Below are positions 25,661 through 33,994 of a DNA stretch of 64,000 nt, piece after piece; the stretch's first letter is position 1; every line of letters starts with the position of its first letter. Origin of the DNA: Desulfosporosinus sp049943955 (GTDB lineage Bacteria; Bacillota; Desulfitobacteriia; Desulfitobacteriales; Desulfitobacteriaceae); assembly GCF_049943955.1 (NCBI RefSeq), contig NZ_JBNFTW010000005.1:295428-359427 (forward strand), written 5' to 3'. The notes below the pieces were generated by a model. It saw nothing but the letters and a program-made list of their open reading frames with translations, had not been told where the DNA came from and did not search any database. The position numbers and the translations under genes are program-made.

Positions 25661-26841
25661 TACACTCTACGAACTTTACCGGATCTTGTACTATAAAGAT
25701 AATACACATAAAATAAGAAACCCACAAAGGTGATTAGCGTAGTGGCTAAAAAGGTAACCTCATATGAGAAATGCTGAATGACCATTCCCATTAATAATGC
25801 ACCTAAGCCAAGCCCGCCGTCAAAGGCAATAAAGAAAGTCGAAACTGCAGCCCCCCTCTCGGTATGACCAGCTCTGTCCACTGTCCAAGCTAAAATTGAC
25901 GGTTGTGCTGCTCCAAAACCAGCGGCGTATATAACACCAACCAAAAGAAGAATAGGGAAAGACCAAGTATAGGCTAACAAGAATGTCCCACCGGCCAATA
26001 AAAGCAGTCCGGGCATGATTGCCGCTTTGCGACCGTATTTATCAGAAAGTCGTCCCCAGATCCCCCTGGTCAAAAGTAAAGTTAAGGCATAAACGATATA
26101 ATAAAAAGCATAATCTGACAAGCCCAGAAAATTTCCTGAAATACCTCGATCCATTACTAATGTAGGTAAAAAACTAACCACACATCCATAACCAATACTT
26201 GCGGTCATCATTACAAAACCCGGCAAAAGAGCTGCTCGACTTAAACGAGAACCAGTAGATCGATCTAACTTTGGCTGGTAACGCTCATGTACCGACCCTG
26301 CAAATGCAAATGCGGGGAGAAGAGTAAGTGCAGCACCCCAAAAAACTGCTTTATAATTGCCAAACTGGAGTAACAACACACCGGCAAATGGTCCTATAGC
26401 CATAGCAACGTCCATGAAATTTGAATAATATCCCATAGCCTCGCCCCGACGCTTACCGGGTACGACATCGGCGACTATCGTACTAATCGCGACAGGCACC
26501 ACAGACCAACCAATGCCGTGTAAAATTCTGATAAAGATAAGCCACCAAAGTTGATGAACTAACGGATAAATTATAAAAGAAACTAAAATTACGATTAAGC
26601 CAAACATCAATAAGAGATGCCGGCCACGAGTATCCAGAAGTTGCCCAACTATCGGACGAACAGCCACCGCCACTAAAGTAAATATTCCCATGACAAGGCC
26701 CACCGAAGCAACTGACCCGCCCAGTTGCAAAACATAATACTGTAGTGTTGACAAGAGGTAATAGAAGCTGCCAAAAACTAAAAAACTTGTTATATCAACA
26801 AAAAGAAAATCTCTTGTCCAAAGACGCTCTTGTTCAAGCAT
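25660..26841 (-). CDS. MFS efflux transporter
   Basis: Twelve-helix major facilitator of 393 residues. The helix 2-3 loop motif GQLLDTRGRHLLL (motif A) and its repeat GRLSDKYGRKAA in the second half are present, and motif C-like PGKRRGEAMGYY/GPFAGVLLL points to a drug/metabolite exporter. It lies 155 bp downstream of a MarR regulator on the same strand, the usual arrangement for inducible efflux. The gap between them contains a short coding scrap, so another gene may once have been part of the unit. Confidence 0.88.
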   Translation of the reverse strand: MLEQERLWTRDFLFVDITSFLVFGSFYYLLSTLQYYVLQLGGSVASVGLVMGIFTLVAVAVRPIVGQLLDTRGRHLLLMFGLIVILVSFIIYPLVHQLWWLIFIRILHGIGWSVVPVAISTIVADVVPGKRRGEAMGYYSNFMDVAMAIGPFAGVLLLQFGNYKAVFWGAALTLLPAFAFAGSVHERYQPKLDRSTGSRLSRAALLPGFVMMTASIGYGCVVSFLPTLVMDRGISGNFLGLSDYAFYYIVYALTLLLTRGIWGRLSDKYGRKAAIMPGLLLLAGGTFLLAYTWSFPILLLVGVIYAAGFGAAQPSILAWTVDRAGHTERGAAVSTFFIAFDGGLGLGALLMGMVIQHFSYEVTFLATTLITFVGFLFYVYYLYSTRSGKVRRV

Positions 26842-26874
26842 ACTCTTCCCTCCTAAAAATAGTATTTCCCAAAT

Positions 26875-26965
26875 CTAGACATCATCGTAGGGGATAACCT
26901 CTGCGAAGTATGTCATAACATTTCCATTTTGATCAGGTTGAATCACTTCGGTTAGCTTATCAAGC
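26875..26965 (-). pseudogene. Short C-terminal gene remnant between marR and the MFS gene
   Basis: A 30-codon minus-strand stretch KLDKLTEVIQPDQNGNVMTY followed by FAEVIPYDDV and a TAG at 26875-26877 looks like a real protein tail but begins at a stop codon and has no start. Probably the end of a deleted gene of the former marR operon. Family unknown. Confidence 0.3.
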
Positions 26966-26996
26966 TTTCACCCCTGGAATAATAGAAACTCATGGA

Positions 26997-27446
26997 TTAA
27001 GATTCTCCTTTGGTTACAAGCAAGGCATGTTTAGACATTAATTTTAGCTTATCAAGAATATAATCTATCTCCCCCTCATTCATATCCTTTGCTAAAATAT
27101 CCGTCCAACGACTAAGCATATCTAATATTATTGGCTGCACATTCTTACCTTTTTCAGTTAGTTTGACATTGTATGATCTCTTATCGTCTAAACTTTTTTT
27201 TCTCGTTACATACCCCTTTTTTTCTAAGTTTCTTATTACCCTTGTTGTCAGTGCTTCATCAATATAAAGCTTGTCAGATAAATATTTTTGACTAACTCCA
27301 TCTTCCTTTTCGGCTAAATTTATCAGATAGATGTATTCTGATGAGTTTAAAGCATAAGATTTCATCTCATTATTAACATAAATTTGAGCTTGCCTATGAA
27401 GTATTGAAATCCACTTTCCAATACTTTTCCTTTCAATATTTTCCAT
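26997..27446 (-). CDS. MarR-family transcriptional regulator
   Basis: Dimeric winged-helix repressor of 149 residues. The HTH and wing are clear: GVSQKYLSDKLYIDEALTTR (recognition helix) then VIRNLEKKGYVTRKKSLDDKRSYNVKLTEKG, the DxR wing signature. Two matching palindromes overlap its own promoter (27470-27517), so it should repress itself and the downstream MFS transporter. Ligand unknown, probably a small aromatic or drug-like compound. Confidence 0.92.
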   Translation of the reverse strand: MENIERKSIGKWISILHRQAQIYVNNEMKSYALNSSEYIYLINLAEKEDGVSQKYLSDKLYIDEALTTRVIRNLEKKGYVTRKKSLDDKRSYNVKLTEKGKNVQPIILDMLSRWTDILAKDMNEGEIDYILDKLKLMSKHALLVTKGES

Positions 27447-27469
27447 TATCGCTGCCCCTTTTTTAAACT

Positions 27470-27517
27470 ACTTGATAGCTCAAGTAAATTATAACAATTA
27501 TAGTTGATTAGTCAAGT
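27470..27517 (-). promoter_or_regulatory. Promoter with paired MarR operators
   Basis: Minus-strand promoter TTGACT (27515-27510), 16-bp spacer, TATAAT (27493-27488). Operator 1, ACTTGATAGCTCAAGT (27470-27485, perfect palindrome), lies just after the -10; operator 2, AGTTGATTAGTCAAGT (27502-27517), overlaps the -35. Centres are 32 bp apart, three helical turns, suiting two dimers on one face. Confidence 0.65.
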
Positions 27518-27639
27518 AAAGTATCCTATTGCCATTCCATTGCTTCTCCATAATAAGGCTTGATTAGTCGACACATTGAATTAACGTTAGGGACTTAATC
27601 CTAACTTCCCTCATACAATAATCTGAAGGAGGTTAGATT

Positions 27640-27951
27640 ATGAACAATCAGAGCTTCTTAAGTCACAATCACGGTAGTGTTACTCATACTTCGTGCGATG
27701 ATAACCATTCCCATCAATGTCTTGATATTACGGGCCCAGCAGTCGTTACCGTTGACGGTGGTCACATTCACTATTCAGAAAGCTTTGTCATGTATGAATA
27801 CGGACATGCACATCACTATAAATCCGTTTCTGGTCCGGCGATTTCACTTCCGAATGGCTATCATACGCACAATTGGGACTTTTACACTTCTTATAATGCA
27901 GGGCATCGCCACCATGTAAGTGGTCTTGACATGCCAGCTCCGAGTGCTTAA
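27640..27951 (+). CDS. ymaF: YmaF-family histidine-rich protein
   Basis: A 103-residue protein with repeated His-rich beta hairpins (HSHQCLDITGPA, GGHIHYSESF, YGHAHHYKSVSGPAI, GYHTHNWDFYT, GHRHHVSG), the pattern of the YmaF family found in spore-forming Firmicutes. The clusters suggest metal binding; the function is not established. Good ribosome site (GAAGGAGG). A weak hairpin (GGTGCC/GGCACC, about 27963-27990) follows. Confidence 0.85.
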   Translation: MNNQSFLSHNHGSVTHTSCDDNHSHQCLDITGPAVVTVDGGHIHYSESFVMYEYGHAHHYKSVSGPAISLPNGYHTHNWDFYTSYNAGHRHHVSGLDMPAPSA

Positions 27952-28141
27952 CCCAAATAAAAAAGGTGCCCGGAAATCTTTAAGGCACCATGGTATAAAT
28001 ATTAACATTCTTTTCTTATGTTAGGTGATAACTATAAAAGAACTGTGGCCATTTAGGCTTTGCGGTTCATTTGCCCACTGTAGCAACTTAAGCAACATTT
28101 TATTTGACTTCTCAGTGAGAGAATTCTTAGTTCTAAAGCAA

Positions 28142-28410
28142 TCAAAATTTAAACGTCGCACCTGCGCTAGCCCATTTAAACTGGGATGGAAATTCTAAAG
28201 ATAAACGACTGGCCATTTGCAGTCCAGTACAATGGTTGGGTGCGAGGACCTCCAGATTTAACGTTTTGAGATATGAGATCGTCTTTTCTTTTTGTTCCGG
28301 ACTAGCTGGCCCAAGGTGAGTACCTCCAATAATGGCTCGAACCTTATCAATTCCAGTCACTTTTATAGCATGTTGGATGGTCGTTAAAATTAACCGGCCG
28401 AAAATACAAA
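28142..28410 (-). pseudogene. C-terminal fragment of a metallo-beta-lactamase-fold hydrolase
   Basis: Reads TTIQHAIKVTGIDKVRAIIG, then GTHLGPAS, NHCTGLQM and the family ending, which match the distal part of MBL-fold proteins related to archaeal dihydropterin synthases (GGTHL and CHCTG motifs). The upstream GCxHAGI zinc-binding segment is already scrambled (GRLIL), and the HxHxDH N-terminal half is missing. Not functional. Confidence 0.7.
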
Positions 28411-28424
28411 AGATATTTGTCTAC

Positions 28425-28451
28425 AAAAAAGATGACACCTCTATGTCACCT
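28425..28451 (-). terminator. Hairpin downstream of the flavodoxin-family gene
   Basis: AAAGATGACA and TGTCACCTTT arms around CCTCTA, followed by a T-run on the minus strand. It probably ends transcription coming from 29219. Between it and 28581 a short frame ending in NQATRNCIGMTEKWFEKK may be another gene scrap. Confidence 0.5.
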
Positions 28452-28580
28452 TTAATTTATTTATAGTAGGAATTTATTTTTTTTCAAACCACTTTTCTGT
28501 CATCCCTATACAATTGCGGGTCGCTTGATTGATCCAAAGGTACTATTGTTCAAGCACATCCGCAAATTGCAATATCCTTA

Positions 28581-29219
28581 TTACTTCGGTAATCGTTCCG
28601 AAACCAACGATGAACCGATATTCTTTAAGACAGTGTGCAGATCTTTTCTTTCATACGCCGATCCATTTCGCATACCGGTAACGACAGGTACCTCTTTAAC
28701 ATCAAATTCCAGCAACTCAAACATATGTTTCGTATAATCAATATACGACTGAAACAGGCTGGAATCAGGATTACCCTGATTAAACGTAAGAATTAGCTTT
28801 TTTTCGGCGGCATTTTCTTCTTTGAAATATGGAGAGTATCGCGGAGAGAATCGCGCAAACATCCTATCGATGAATATCTTCGCCTGGGCAGTCATCTGCA
28901 TCATGTAAATAGGAGAGCCAAAAACAATGGCATTGGCATGATCAATCGCCTCATTAAGTTTCTGCATGTCGTCTTTGATAACACAACCCTGATCGCCCTT
29001 ATGGCAGCCCCAACAACCCCGGCACGGTTTGATATCAAGATCGCTGAAATACCAGGATTGAGTTTCAGCGCCTTCTTCTTTCGCACCTTCGAGTATTTTG
29101 TTTACTATCCAGGCAGTATTGCCTTCTTTCCGCGGACTTGTTATAAATCCGATGATTTTCATCTTTTCGACTTGCACGTCTGACCTGTTTATGGTTTGTT
29201 CTGTATAGTGCGTATTCAT
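28581..29219 (-). CDS. Flavodoxin-family NAD(P)H-dependent oxidoreductase with Cys cluster
   Basis: FMN-binding flavodoxin-like fold of 212 residues: phosphate loop SPRKEGNTAW (about 28-37), FMN ring loop GSPIYMMQMTAQAK (about 100-113). The CRGCWGCHKGDQGC stretch (about 66-79) resembles the compact cysteine motif of iron-sulfur flavoproteins. I keep the ATG at 29219 because GAGGTGAG precedes it; the internal ATG at codon 20 has no site. It is divergent from the methyltransferase operon and controlled by two operators also found at the MFS/MarR locus at 62-63 kb, so it probably helps cope with the same redox-active or toxic compound. Confidence 0.88.
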   Translation of the reverse strand: MNTHYTEQTINRSDVQVEKMKIIGFITSPRKEGNTAWIVNKILEGAKEEGAETQSWYFSDLDIKPCRGCWGCHKGDQGCVIKDDMQKLNEAIDHANAIVFGSPIYMMQMTAQAKIFIDRMFARFSPRYSPYFKEENAAEKKLILTFNQGNPDSSLFQSYIDYTKHMFELLEFDVKEVPVVTGMRNGSAYERKDLHTVLKNIGSSLVSERLPK

Positions 29220-29242
29220 TATAAAATTCTCACCTCAAAAAG

Positions 29243-29304
29243 AATAATTATGTTTCCTTGGCAACACAATTATTCTATCGTTCCATTGTTTCCTTGTCAA
29301 CAAT
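29243..29304 (-). promoter_or_regulatory. Promoter with two MarR-type operators (regulon shared with 62.8 kb)
   Basis: Minus-strand promoter TTGACA (29300-29295), 17-bp spacer, TAGAAT (29277-29272). The -35 lies inside the palindrome ATTGTTGACAAGGAAACAAT (29304-29285). A second copy, TGTTGCCAAGGAAACA, sits downstream of the -10 within a 32-bp palindrome (29243-29274, arms of 12 with one mismatch). The same layout recurs at 62807-62887. Confidence 0.7.
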
Positions 29305-29453
29305 TACGTTTTTGAAATTGCAAAAAGATCATGGTAAATAATGCTTTGCTATTAAGATATCTCGATAAAAACTTCAGAAAGTCTTTAGTTTTTTCCTCCC
29401 TTTCTCTTTAGTTTCCTGGGATATGATTAATCGCATTGAAAGGGAGTGAAAAC

Positions 29454-30035
29454 ATGGAACTAATTAAATTCAATTTAAACTTAACCTTAACCGAAAAAAT
29501 GACCTTTTTAATTAAATTCCTAAAGTCACCTTGCCAAATAGGCAGTGTCACACCAAGTTCCAAATTTCTCGCTGCAAAAATGTTGGAGCCCATAAATTGG
29601 CAAAGGGTAAATGCTGTTGCAGAACTTGGTGCTGGTACGGGCGCTTTTACAAGGCATATTCAAGCCGTAAAAAAACAAAATTGCAAGTTGGCAGTCTTTG
29701 AAAAGGATGACGAAATGCGGAATATGCTTAGCACTTTGTGTCCTGATCTGAATTATTTTAAAGACGCCGCCCACCTTTCCGAAGGGACCCTATCAATAGG
29801 TTTGGATTCCCTGGATGCGATTATTTCCGGGCTACCCTTTGCCCTTTTTGACGAAGACGCGAGGGAACAAATTATCGACGAGGTTATCCAATCCTTAAAG
29901 CCCCAAGGAATCTTTGTTGCTTTTCAATACTCTCTTCAAATGAAACCCCTGCTGTCCCGTAAATTCTCCCAGGTTAAGATTTCCTTTGTTGCTCGGAACC
30001 TTCCACCTGCATTCGTTTATGTCTGTCACAAGTGA
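29454..30035 (+). CDS. SAM-dependent methyltransferase (phospholipid N-methyltransferase-like)
   Basis: Class I methyltransferase of about 193 residues; motif I reads AELGAGTGAF, followed by an acidic VFEKDDEM motif II. The N-terminal FLIKFLKSPCQIGSVTPSSK (a hydrophobic/basic helix then GSVTPSS) is characteristic of PmtA-like phosphatidylethanolamine methyltransferases and related membrane-associated enzymes. The start ATG 29454 has GGGAG correctly spaced, unlike the TTG further upstream. First gene of a four-gene operon (methyltransferase, DedA, response regulator, kinase), which suggests envelope stress response. The actual substrate is inferred. Confidence 0.78.
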   Translation: MELIKFNLNLTLTEKMTFLIKFLKSPCQIGSVTPSSKFLAAKMLEPINWQRVNAVAELGAGTGAFTRHIQAVKKQNCKLAVFEKDDEMRNMLSTLCPDLNYFKDAAHLSEGTLSIGLDSLDAIISGLPFALFDEDAREQIIDEVIQSLKPQGIFVAFQYSLQMKPLLSRKFSQVKISFVARNLPPAFVYVCHK

Positions 30036-30049
30036 GAGGAGGAACTGAG

Positions 30050-30655
30050 ATGCATAATGCAGTATTATTAAACATGATTCAACATTTCGGTTATCTTGCC
30101 CTATTTTTTGCCCTGTGGTTAGGCATCGTCGGAATGCCGATTCCCGACGAGGTAATTGTTATGACGGCCGGATTGGTAACTGCCCTCGGGCTGCTTAATC
30201 CAATTTTGGCTTTTCTTCTTACGTATTTAGGTGTAGTATCCGGACTATCTGTAGGATATTTACTAGGCAATCAACTTGGTGCGCCTGTAATTGACCGGCT
30301 CGTTCGGAAAAAGAAAACGGGGAAATATCTCAGACAGGCCCAGGCAATGCTCAACAAGTTTGGTCATTACGCTCTGCCAATAAGCTACTTTTTGCCGATG
30401 GTACGCCATCTTGTCCCTTATCTTGTAGGTATCAGCAAAATGCCATACCGTAACTATGTAGCGTATGCTTATTCAACAGGCTTTGTATGGACCCTAATCT
30501 ATTTTATAGTGGGAAGGATTTTTGGGAACCATATTGACCAAATTGCTCAAATGGTCACGAGGTACGGATTCTTCGCCCTTGCCATCTTGTGTGTTTCAGG
30601 TTTTATAGTTTGGAGAGGAGTTTGTAATGGAACAACCGACAATACTAGTTATTGA
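30050..30655 (+). CDS. DedA-family membrane protein
   Basis: Polytopic membrane protein of 201 residues with the DedA/SNARE-associated signature: an N-terminal GIVGMPIPDEVIV re-entrant segment, GYLLGNQLG, and the conserved RHLVPYLVGISKMPYRNY motif. Characterised DedA proteins flip or recycle undecaprenyl phosphate or phospholipids across the membrane. The ATG at 30050 follows AGAGGAGG. The gene overlaps the response-regulator start by 29 bases, so the four genes are tightly coupled. Confidence 0.9.
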   Translation: MHNAVLLNMIQHFGYLALFFALWLGIVGMPIPDEVIVMTAGLVTALGLLNPILAFLLTYLGVVSGLSVGYLLGNQLGAPVIDRLVRKKKTGKYLRQAQAMLNKFGHYALPISYFLPMVRHLVPYLVGISKMPYRNYVAYAYSTGFVWTLIYFIVGRIFGNHIDQIAQMVTRYGFFALAILCVSGFIVWRGVCNGTTDNTSY

Positions 30656-31331
30656 TGATGATGACGCAATTAAAAATCTCATCGGAATTTACCTGCAAAA
30701 CGAAGGCTTCCAAGTCATCAAAGCTGAGGATGGCTTGGAAGCTCTGGAGATTCTCGCCAATGCCCAAGTCCATCTGATCATTCTTGATATCATGATGCCA
30801 AAGATGGATGGCATCGAGGCTTGTTTGAAAATCCGAACGAAAAAAAACGTGCCTATTATTATGCTCTCGGCCAAAACTGAAGACATGGATAAAATCCATG
30901 GACTCAGCGTAGGAGCTGATGATTATATAACTAAACCTTTTAATCCCCTGGAGTTAGTCGCCAGGGTTAAGTCGCAGCTGCGGCGCTATCTGCGTTTTAC
31001 CCATGCCGATGAATCCGATAACAATCCTTACGAACTTGAGATAGGTAATCTCCGAATTAACACCGCAACACATCAAGTCCTAATAAAACAACAGGAAATT
31101 AAACTTACTCCCAAAGAGTTTGCTATTCTAGAGTTGCTTGCTCGTAACCGGGGAATGGTCTTTAGCAGTGACCGAATATATGAACTAGTTTGGCAAGAAC
31201 CAATGCTTGAATCAGAAAATACCGTGATGGTTCATATACGAAATATCCGCGAGAAGATAGAAGATAATCCTCGAAAGCCCCAGTATATTAAAAATGTTTG
31301 GGGAGTTGGATATAAACTTGATTGGAAATAA
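30627..31331 (+). CDS. OmpR/PhoB-family response regulator
   Basis: Receiver domain (about 1-120) with the acidic pocket DDDD (9-13), phospho-acceptor Asp54 (LDIMMPKMDG) and Lys103 (TKPFNP), and a C-terminal winged helix (about 135-232) with LTPKEFAILELLARNRG and the GVGYKL ending. 234 residues. Ribosome site GGAGAGGAG lies inside the dedA 3' end. Cognate kinase overlaps its 3' end. Probably controls this envelope-related operon. Confidence 0.93.
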   Translation: MEQPTILVIDDDDAIKNLIGIYLQNEGFQVIKAEDGLEALEILANAQVHLIILDIMMPKMDGIEACLKIRTKKNVPIIMLSAKTEDMDKIHGLSVGADDYITKPFNPLELVARVKSQLRRYLRFTHADESDNNPYELEIGNLRINTATHQVLIKQQEIKLTPKEFAILELLARNRGMVFSSDRIYELVWQEPMLESENTVMVHIRNIREKIEDNPRKPQYIKNVWGVGYKLDWK

Positions 31332-32394
31332 AGTAAGAACTAAAATCAGCCTGCAACTGCTTCTTGCTATAAGCATTAGCTTTATTGCCTCGTTCGTTGC
31401 CTGGATACTTATTGCCTATAATATTTCATGGCATATGATGAGTGTGCGTTCATTCAACCGAACCTTTTATAATACTGTACTATTATCAATTTTCATAATC
31501 AGTATTGGAATTTTCATCGTTACCTTTTTAATGCTAATTAACAAGAAAATTAGATACCTTAGGTATCTTTCTGAACAAGTCAAAGAAATTGCCCACGAAG
31601 GGTTTGGTTCCGTGATTAAAATTCAAGGAAATGATGAAATTACCGAACTTTGTATAAGTATAAATTCCATGTCCAGAGAACTAAAGCACAAACTTGAGCA
31701 TGAACGGGATGCCGAAAGAAGCAAAAACGAATTGATTAGCGGTATCTCACATGATTTAAGAACTCCCTTGACCTCAATCAAGGGGTATCTCCAATTGCTA
31801 AAGGATCAGCAATATGAAACCCCAGAACAACTTATGAATTTCGTTGGCGTTGCCTTTAGCAAGACTGAAATGCTAGAGAGTTTAGTAGACGATCTCTTTG
31901 AATTTACGAGACTTACGGGGAAAGACGTTAAACTGGAGTACCAAAAATTATGTCTTAATGATATTGTTCATCAACTTGTGCTGGACTATGGTCCTTTATT
32001 TCAAAAAGAGAATCTTTCTTTACAAGCATCAATCCCTGATGAAAAATTTCTTGTTCGGATTGATCCAGATAAATATGTACGAGTCATTGAGAATCTACTT
32101 GGCAATGCTCTAAAATACAGCCATAAACCCGGCAATGTCTTAGTCAGCCTTTATACTATTAATCAAGGCGTAACGATGACCATTAAAAATCCCGGAGAAG
32201 TCATCAAGCCCGAAAACCTTTCCCATTTATTCGACCGTTTTTATCGGCTGGAGAAATCTCGGTCCAAGGAGACCGGAGGTGCAGGATTAGGTCTTGCTAT
32301 TGCCAAAAGTATTGTTGAACTCCACGACGGAAGGATTTGGGCCGAAAGCCAAAACGAGACCATTTATTTTAACGTCTGGCTGCCTTTAGACTAA
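31318..32394 (+). CDS. Membrane sensor histidine kinase
   Basis: Two membrane helices (about 12-34 and 53-74) separated by only a short loop, then HAMP, HisKA with His145 in SGISHDLRTPLTSIKGY, and HATPase_c with N-box NLLGNALKYS and GLGLAIAKSIVELHDG. The small extracytoplasmic loop resembles intramembrane-sensing kinases that respond to cell-envelope antibiotics. I start it at the TTG at 31318, which overlaps the regulator's last codons and is spaced from GGAGTTGGA; the longer frame would only add residues in the regulator's coding sequence. Confidence 0.88.
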   Translation: MIGNKVRTKISLQLLLAISISFIASFVAWILIAYNISWHMMSVRSFNRTFYNTVLLSIFIISIGIFIVTFLMLINKKIRYLRYLSEQVKEIAHEGFGSVIKIQGNDEITELCISINSMSRELKHKLEHERDAERSKNELISGISHDLRTPLTSIKGYLQLLKDQQYETPEQLMNFVGVAFSKTEMLESLVDDLFEFTRLTGKDVKLEYQKLCLNDIVHQLVLDYGPLFQKENLSLQASIPDEKFLVRIDPDKYVRVIENLLGNALKYSHKPGNVLVSLYTINQGVTMTIKNPGEVIKPENLSHLFDRFYRLEKSRSKETGGAGLGLAIAKSIVELHDGRIWAESQNETIYFNVWLPLD

Positions 32395-32426
32395 AGTTTA
32401 ATTAAATTGAAGATTTCTTGTTGACT

Positions 32427-33569
32427 TTAATGTCCCAAACCCTGGCCAAGTCCGAGCGATTTATTTACATAAATGCAAATACCTATTGACTTTAAAGCGT
32501 CCCCAATCACCCTTTGCCTATTGTTAACTATCATATTAATCAATTCATTAACACAAGGATTAATCTTGGACAGCACCAAAGGATCATAGAATGCCAGCAA
32601 ACTCCAAGTTCCTATAGACGTACGGTAGCTGCTTAATGTGAACTCTTTTCGGGTTGAAGACGGGGAAATGTTGTCATTTACTATTATTTTACTGCAATCT
32701 ATGTGCACGATTCTTTTAGCTGTATTTGCTACTCTTTGGAAGTCAAGCGCTGAATAGACCAAAGGACACGCTTCATGATGAGCAAGCCAAAAGCCCATCA
32801 TTGTTAAACTGGCATGTGAAATATCTTCCCAGCCACTTTCACCATAATAATATGGCCAGTAACTCCAGTAATAGCTATTTGACTGTTCATCCAACCGAAA
32901 ACACGTATGGAAATAGTTGAATCCTTTGACGACTTTATTTAGATGGTTTGAGGTGGCGCATAATTTATCAAGAAGTGCACAAGCGGCAAGATAAGCATTA
33001 CCTCTGTTAGGCATAGTAACCTTACCGGCTTCATCGAAATCACCAAAATTTGGTTCAACGGGATAACCTGACACAAGTGAGAAATCCATCCAATTATCGA
33101 GGGTATTGTGTGCCTCCAGTGCATCCCTACAAACCAATAAGTAGATCTTCACTCGGTCAAAGTATCGTCGAATGCCTAATGTCATTACCTCTTTAATAAA
33201 AAGAAGTATTGGCATACATATTACGGCAGTGTGAACGGGATAGGCATGTATGTTGCCGTACTGCCCTCCATCATTCCATACTGGTAATTTTATTCCTGTA
33301 CCTAGATAACTTTCTACATCTAGATCAGTGTCCCGCTGGCTAATAATCCACTCAATTTGGGGAACCATCCAATCAAGGTATTTTACGTTGCCTGTTGCTT
33401 TAAACATATAGTATAAACCAACCCCGATTGCACCCCAACCCCAAGCAAAATCACCACCCCTATATGATGTATTCACTTCTGCAAGCCATTTACCCGCGGA
33501 CTCGCCAGTGTGGTATGGGTCCTTGTTTTTATATATCCAGTCAAAGACTTCTTGCGCTGAATCTTTCAT
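32427..33569 (-). CDS. Six-hairpin (alpha/alpha barrel) glycosidase-like protein
   Basis: A 380-residue protein rich in Trp/Tyr with repeated helical hairpins and GxY/W segments (GGDFAWGWGAIGVGLYYMF, YWSYWPYYYGESGWEDISHA). This recalls six-hairpin glycosidases and uronyl epimerase/lyase-like barrels. No signal peptide, so it is cytoplasmic or leaderless. Ribosome site GGAGG at seven bases. No catalytic residues can be named with confidence; the DISHASL segment contains a conserved-looking Asp/His pair. It is convergent with the kinase and isolated. Acquired gene is possible, since an omegaRNA-like repeat lies just upstream. Confidence 0.6.
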   Translation of the reverse strand: MKDSAQEVFDWIYKNKDPYHTGESAGKWLAEVNTSYRGGDFAWGWGAIGVGLYYMFKATGNVKYLDWMVPQIEWIISQRDTDLDVESYLGTGIKLPVWNDGGQYGNIHAYPVHTAVICMPILLFIKEVMTLGIRRYFDRVKIYLLVCRDALEAHNTLDNWMDFSLVSGYPVEPNFGDFDEAGKVTMPNRGNAYLAACALLDKLCATSNHLNKVVKGFNYFHTCFRLDEQSNSYYWSYWPYYYGESGWEDISHASLTMMGFWLAHHEACPLVYSALDFQRVANTAKRIVHIDCSKIIVNDNISPSSTRKEFTLSSYRTSIGTWSLLAFYDPLVLSKINPCVNELINMIVNNRQRVIGDALKSIGICIYVNKSLGLGQGLGH

Positions 33570-33608
33570 TTAAAACCTCCATTCCGACGCTGTTGCACAA
33601 TCCTGCGA

Positions 33609-33783
33609 GTGAACTCGTTCAGCTAAAGCTGAACATCGGTGCTTCAGATACAATAATGTCCAGTGGACATTATTGCCGAGCCGCCTTTCCCAAAAGGAAT
33701 ACTAAGCGGCGAAGGAGGACTCAACCCAACCTGAAGTTAACGAAGGACCCACCCCCACTTATAGAAGTGGGGGGCTTAAAAAC
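33609..33783 (+). repeat. Orphan IS200/IS605 right-end/omegaRNA-like element, copy 1
   Basis: 175 bp, starting GTGAACTCG and ending in a CCCCCACTTATAGAAGTGGGGG hairpin plus AAAA. Inner hairpins: AATAATGTCC/GGACATTATT and GCCGCCT/AGCGGC. It is nearly identical to 55158-55332 and shares architecture with 48674-48814. No transposase is adjacent. Confidence 0.75.
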
Positions 33784-33994
33784 TGTATAAATTATCTTCA
33801 TTACTGAAAACTGACTTTAATTTAAATATATGTAGCATTCCTTTTAGATAGTATCTACCCTAAAAGTGCATACTTTCATATTTTTAACTATTATATATAA
33901 TTATACATATAGCTCGCTCATAAACTAAACGTTGGAGCAATAATAATAACAGGTTTAAAAGTCGTTATTTAAGCAAGAAAAAGGGGGAATTATC

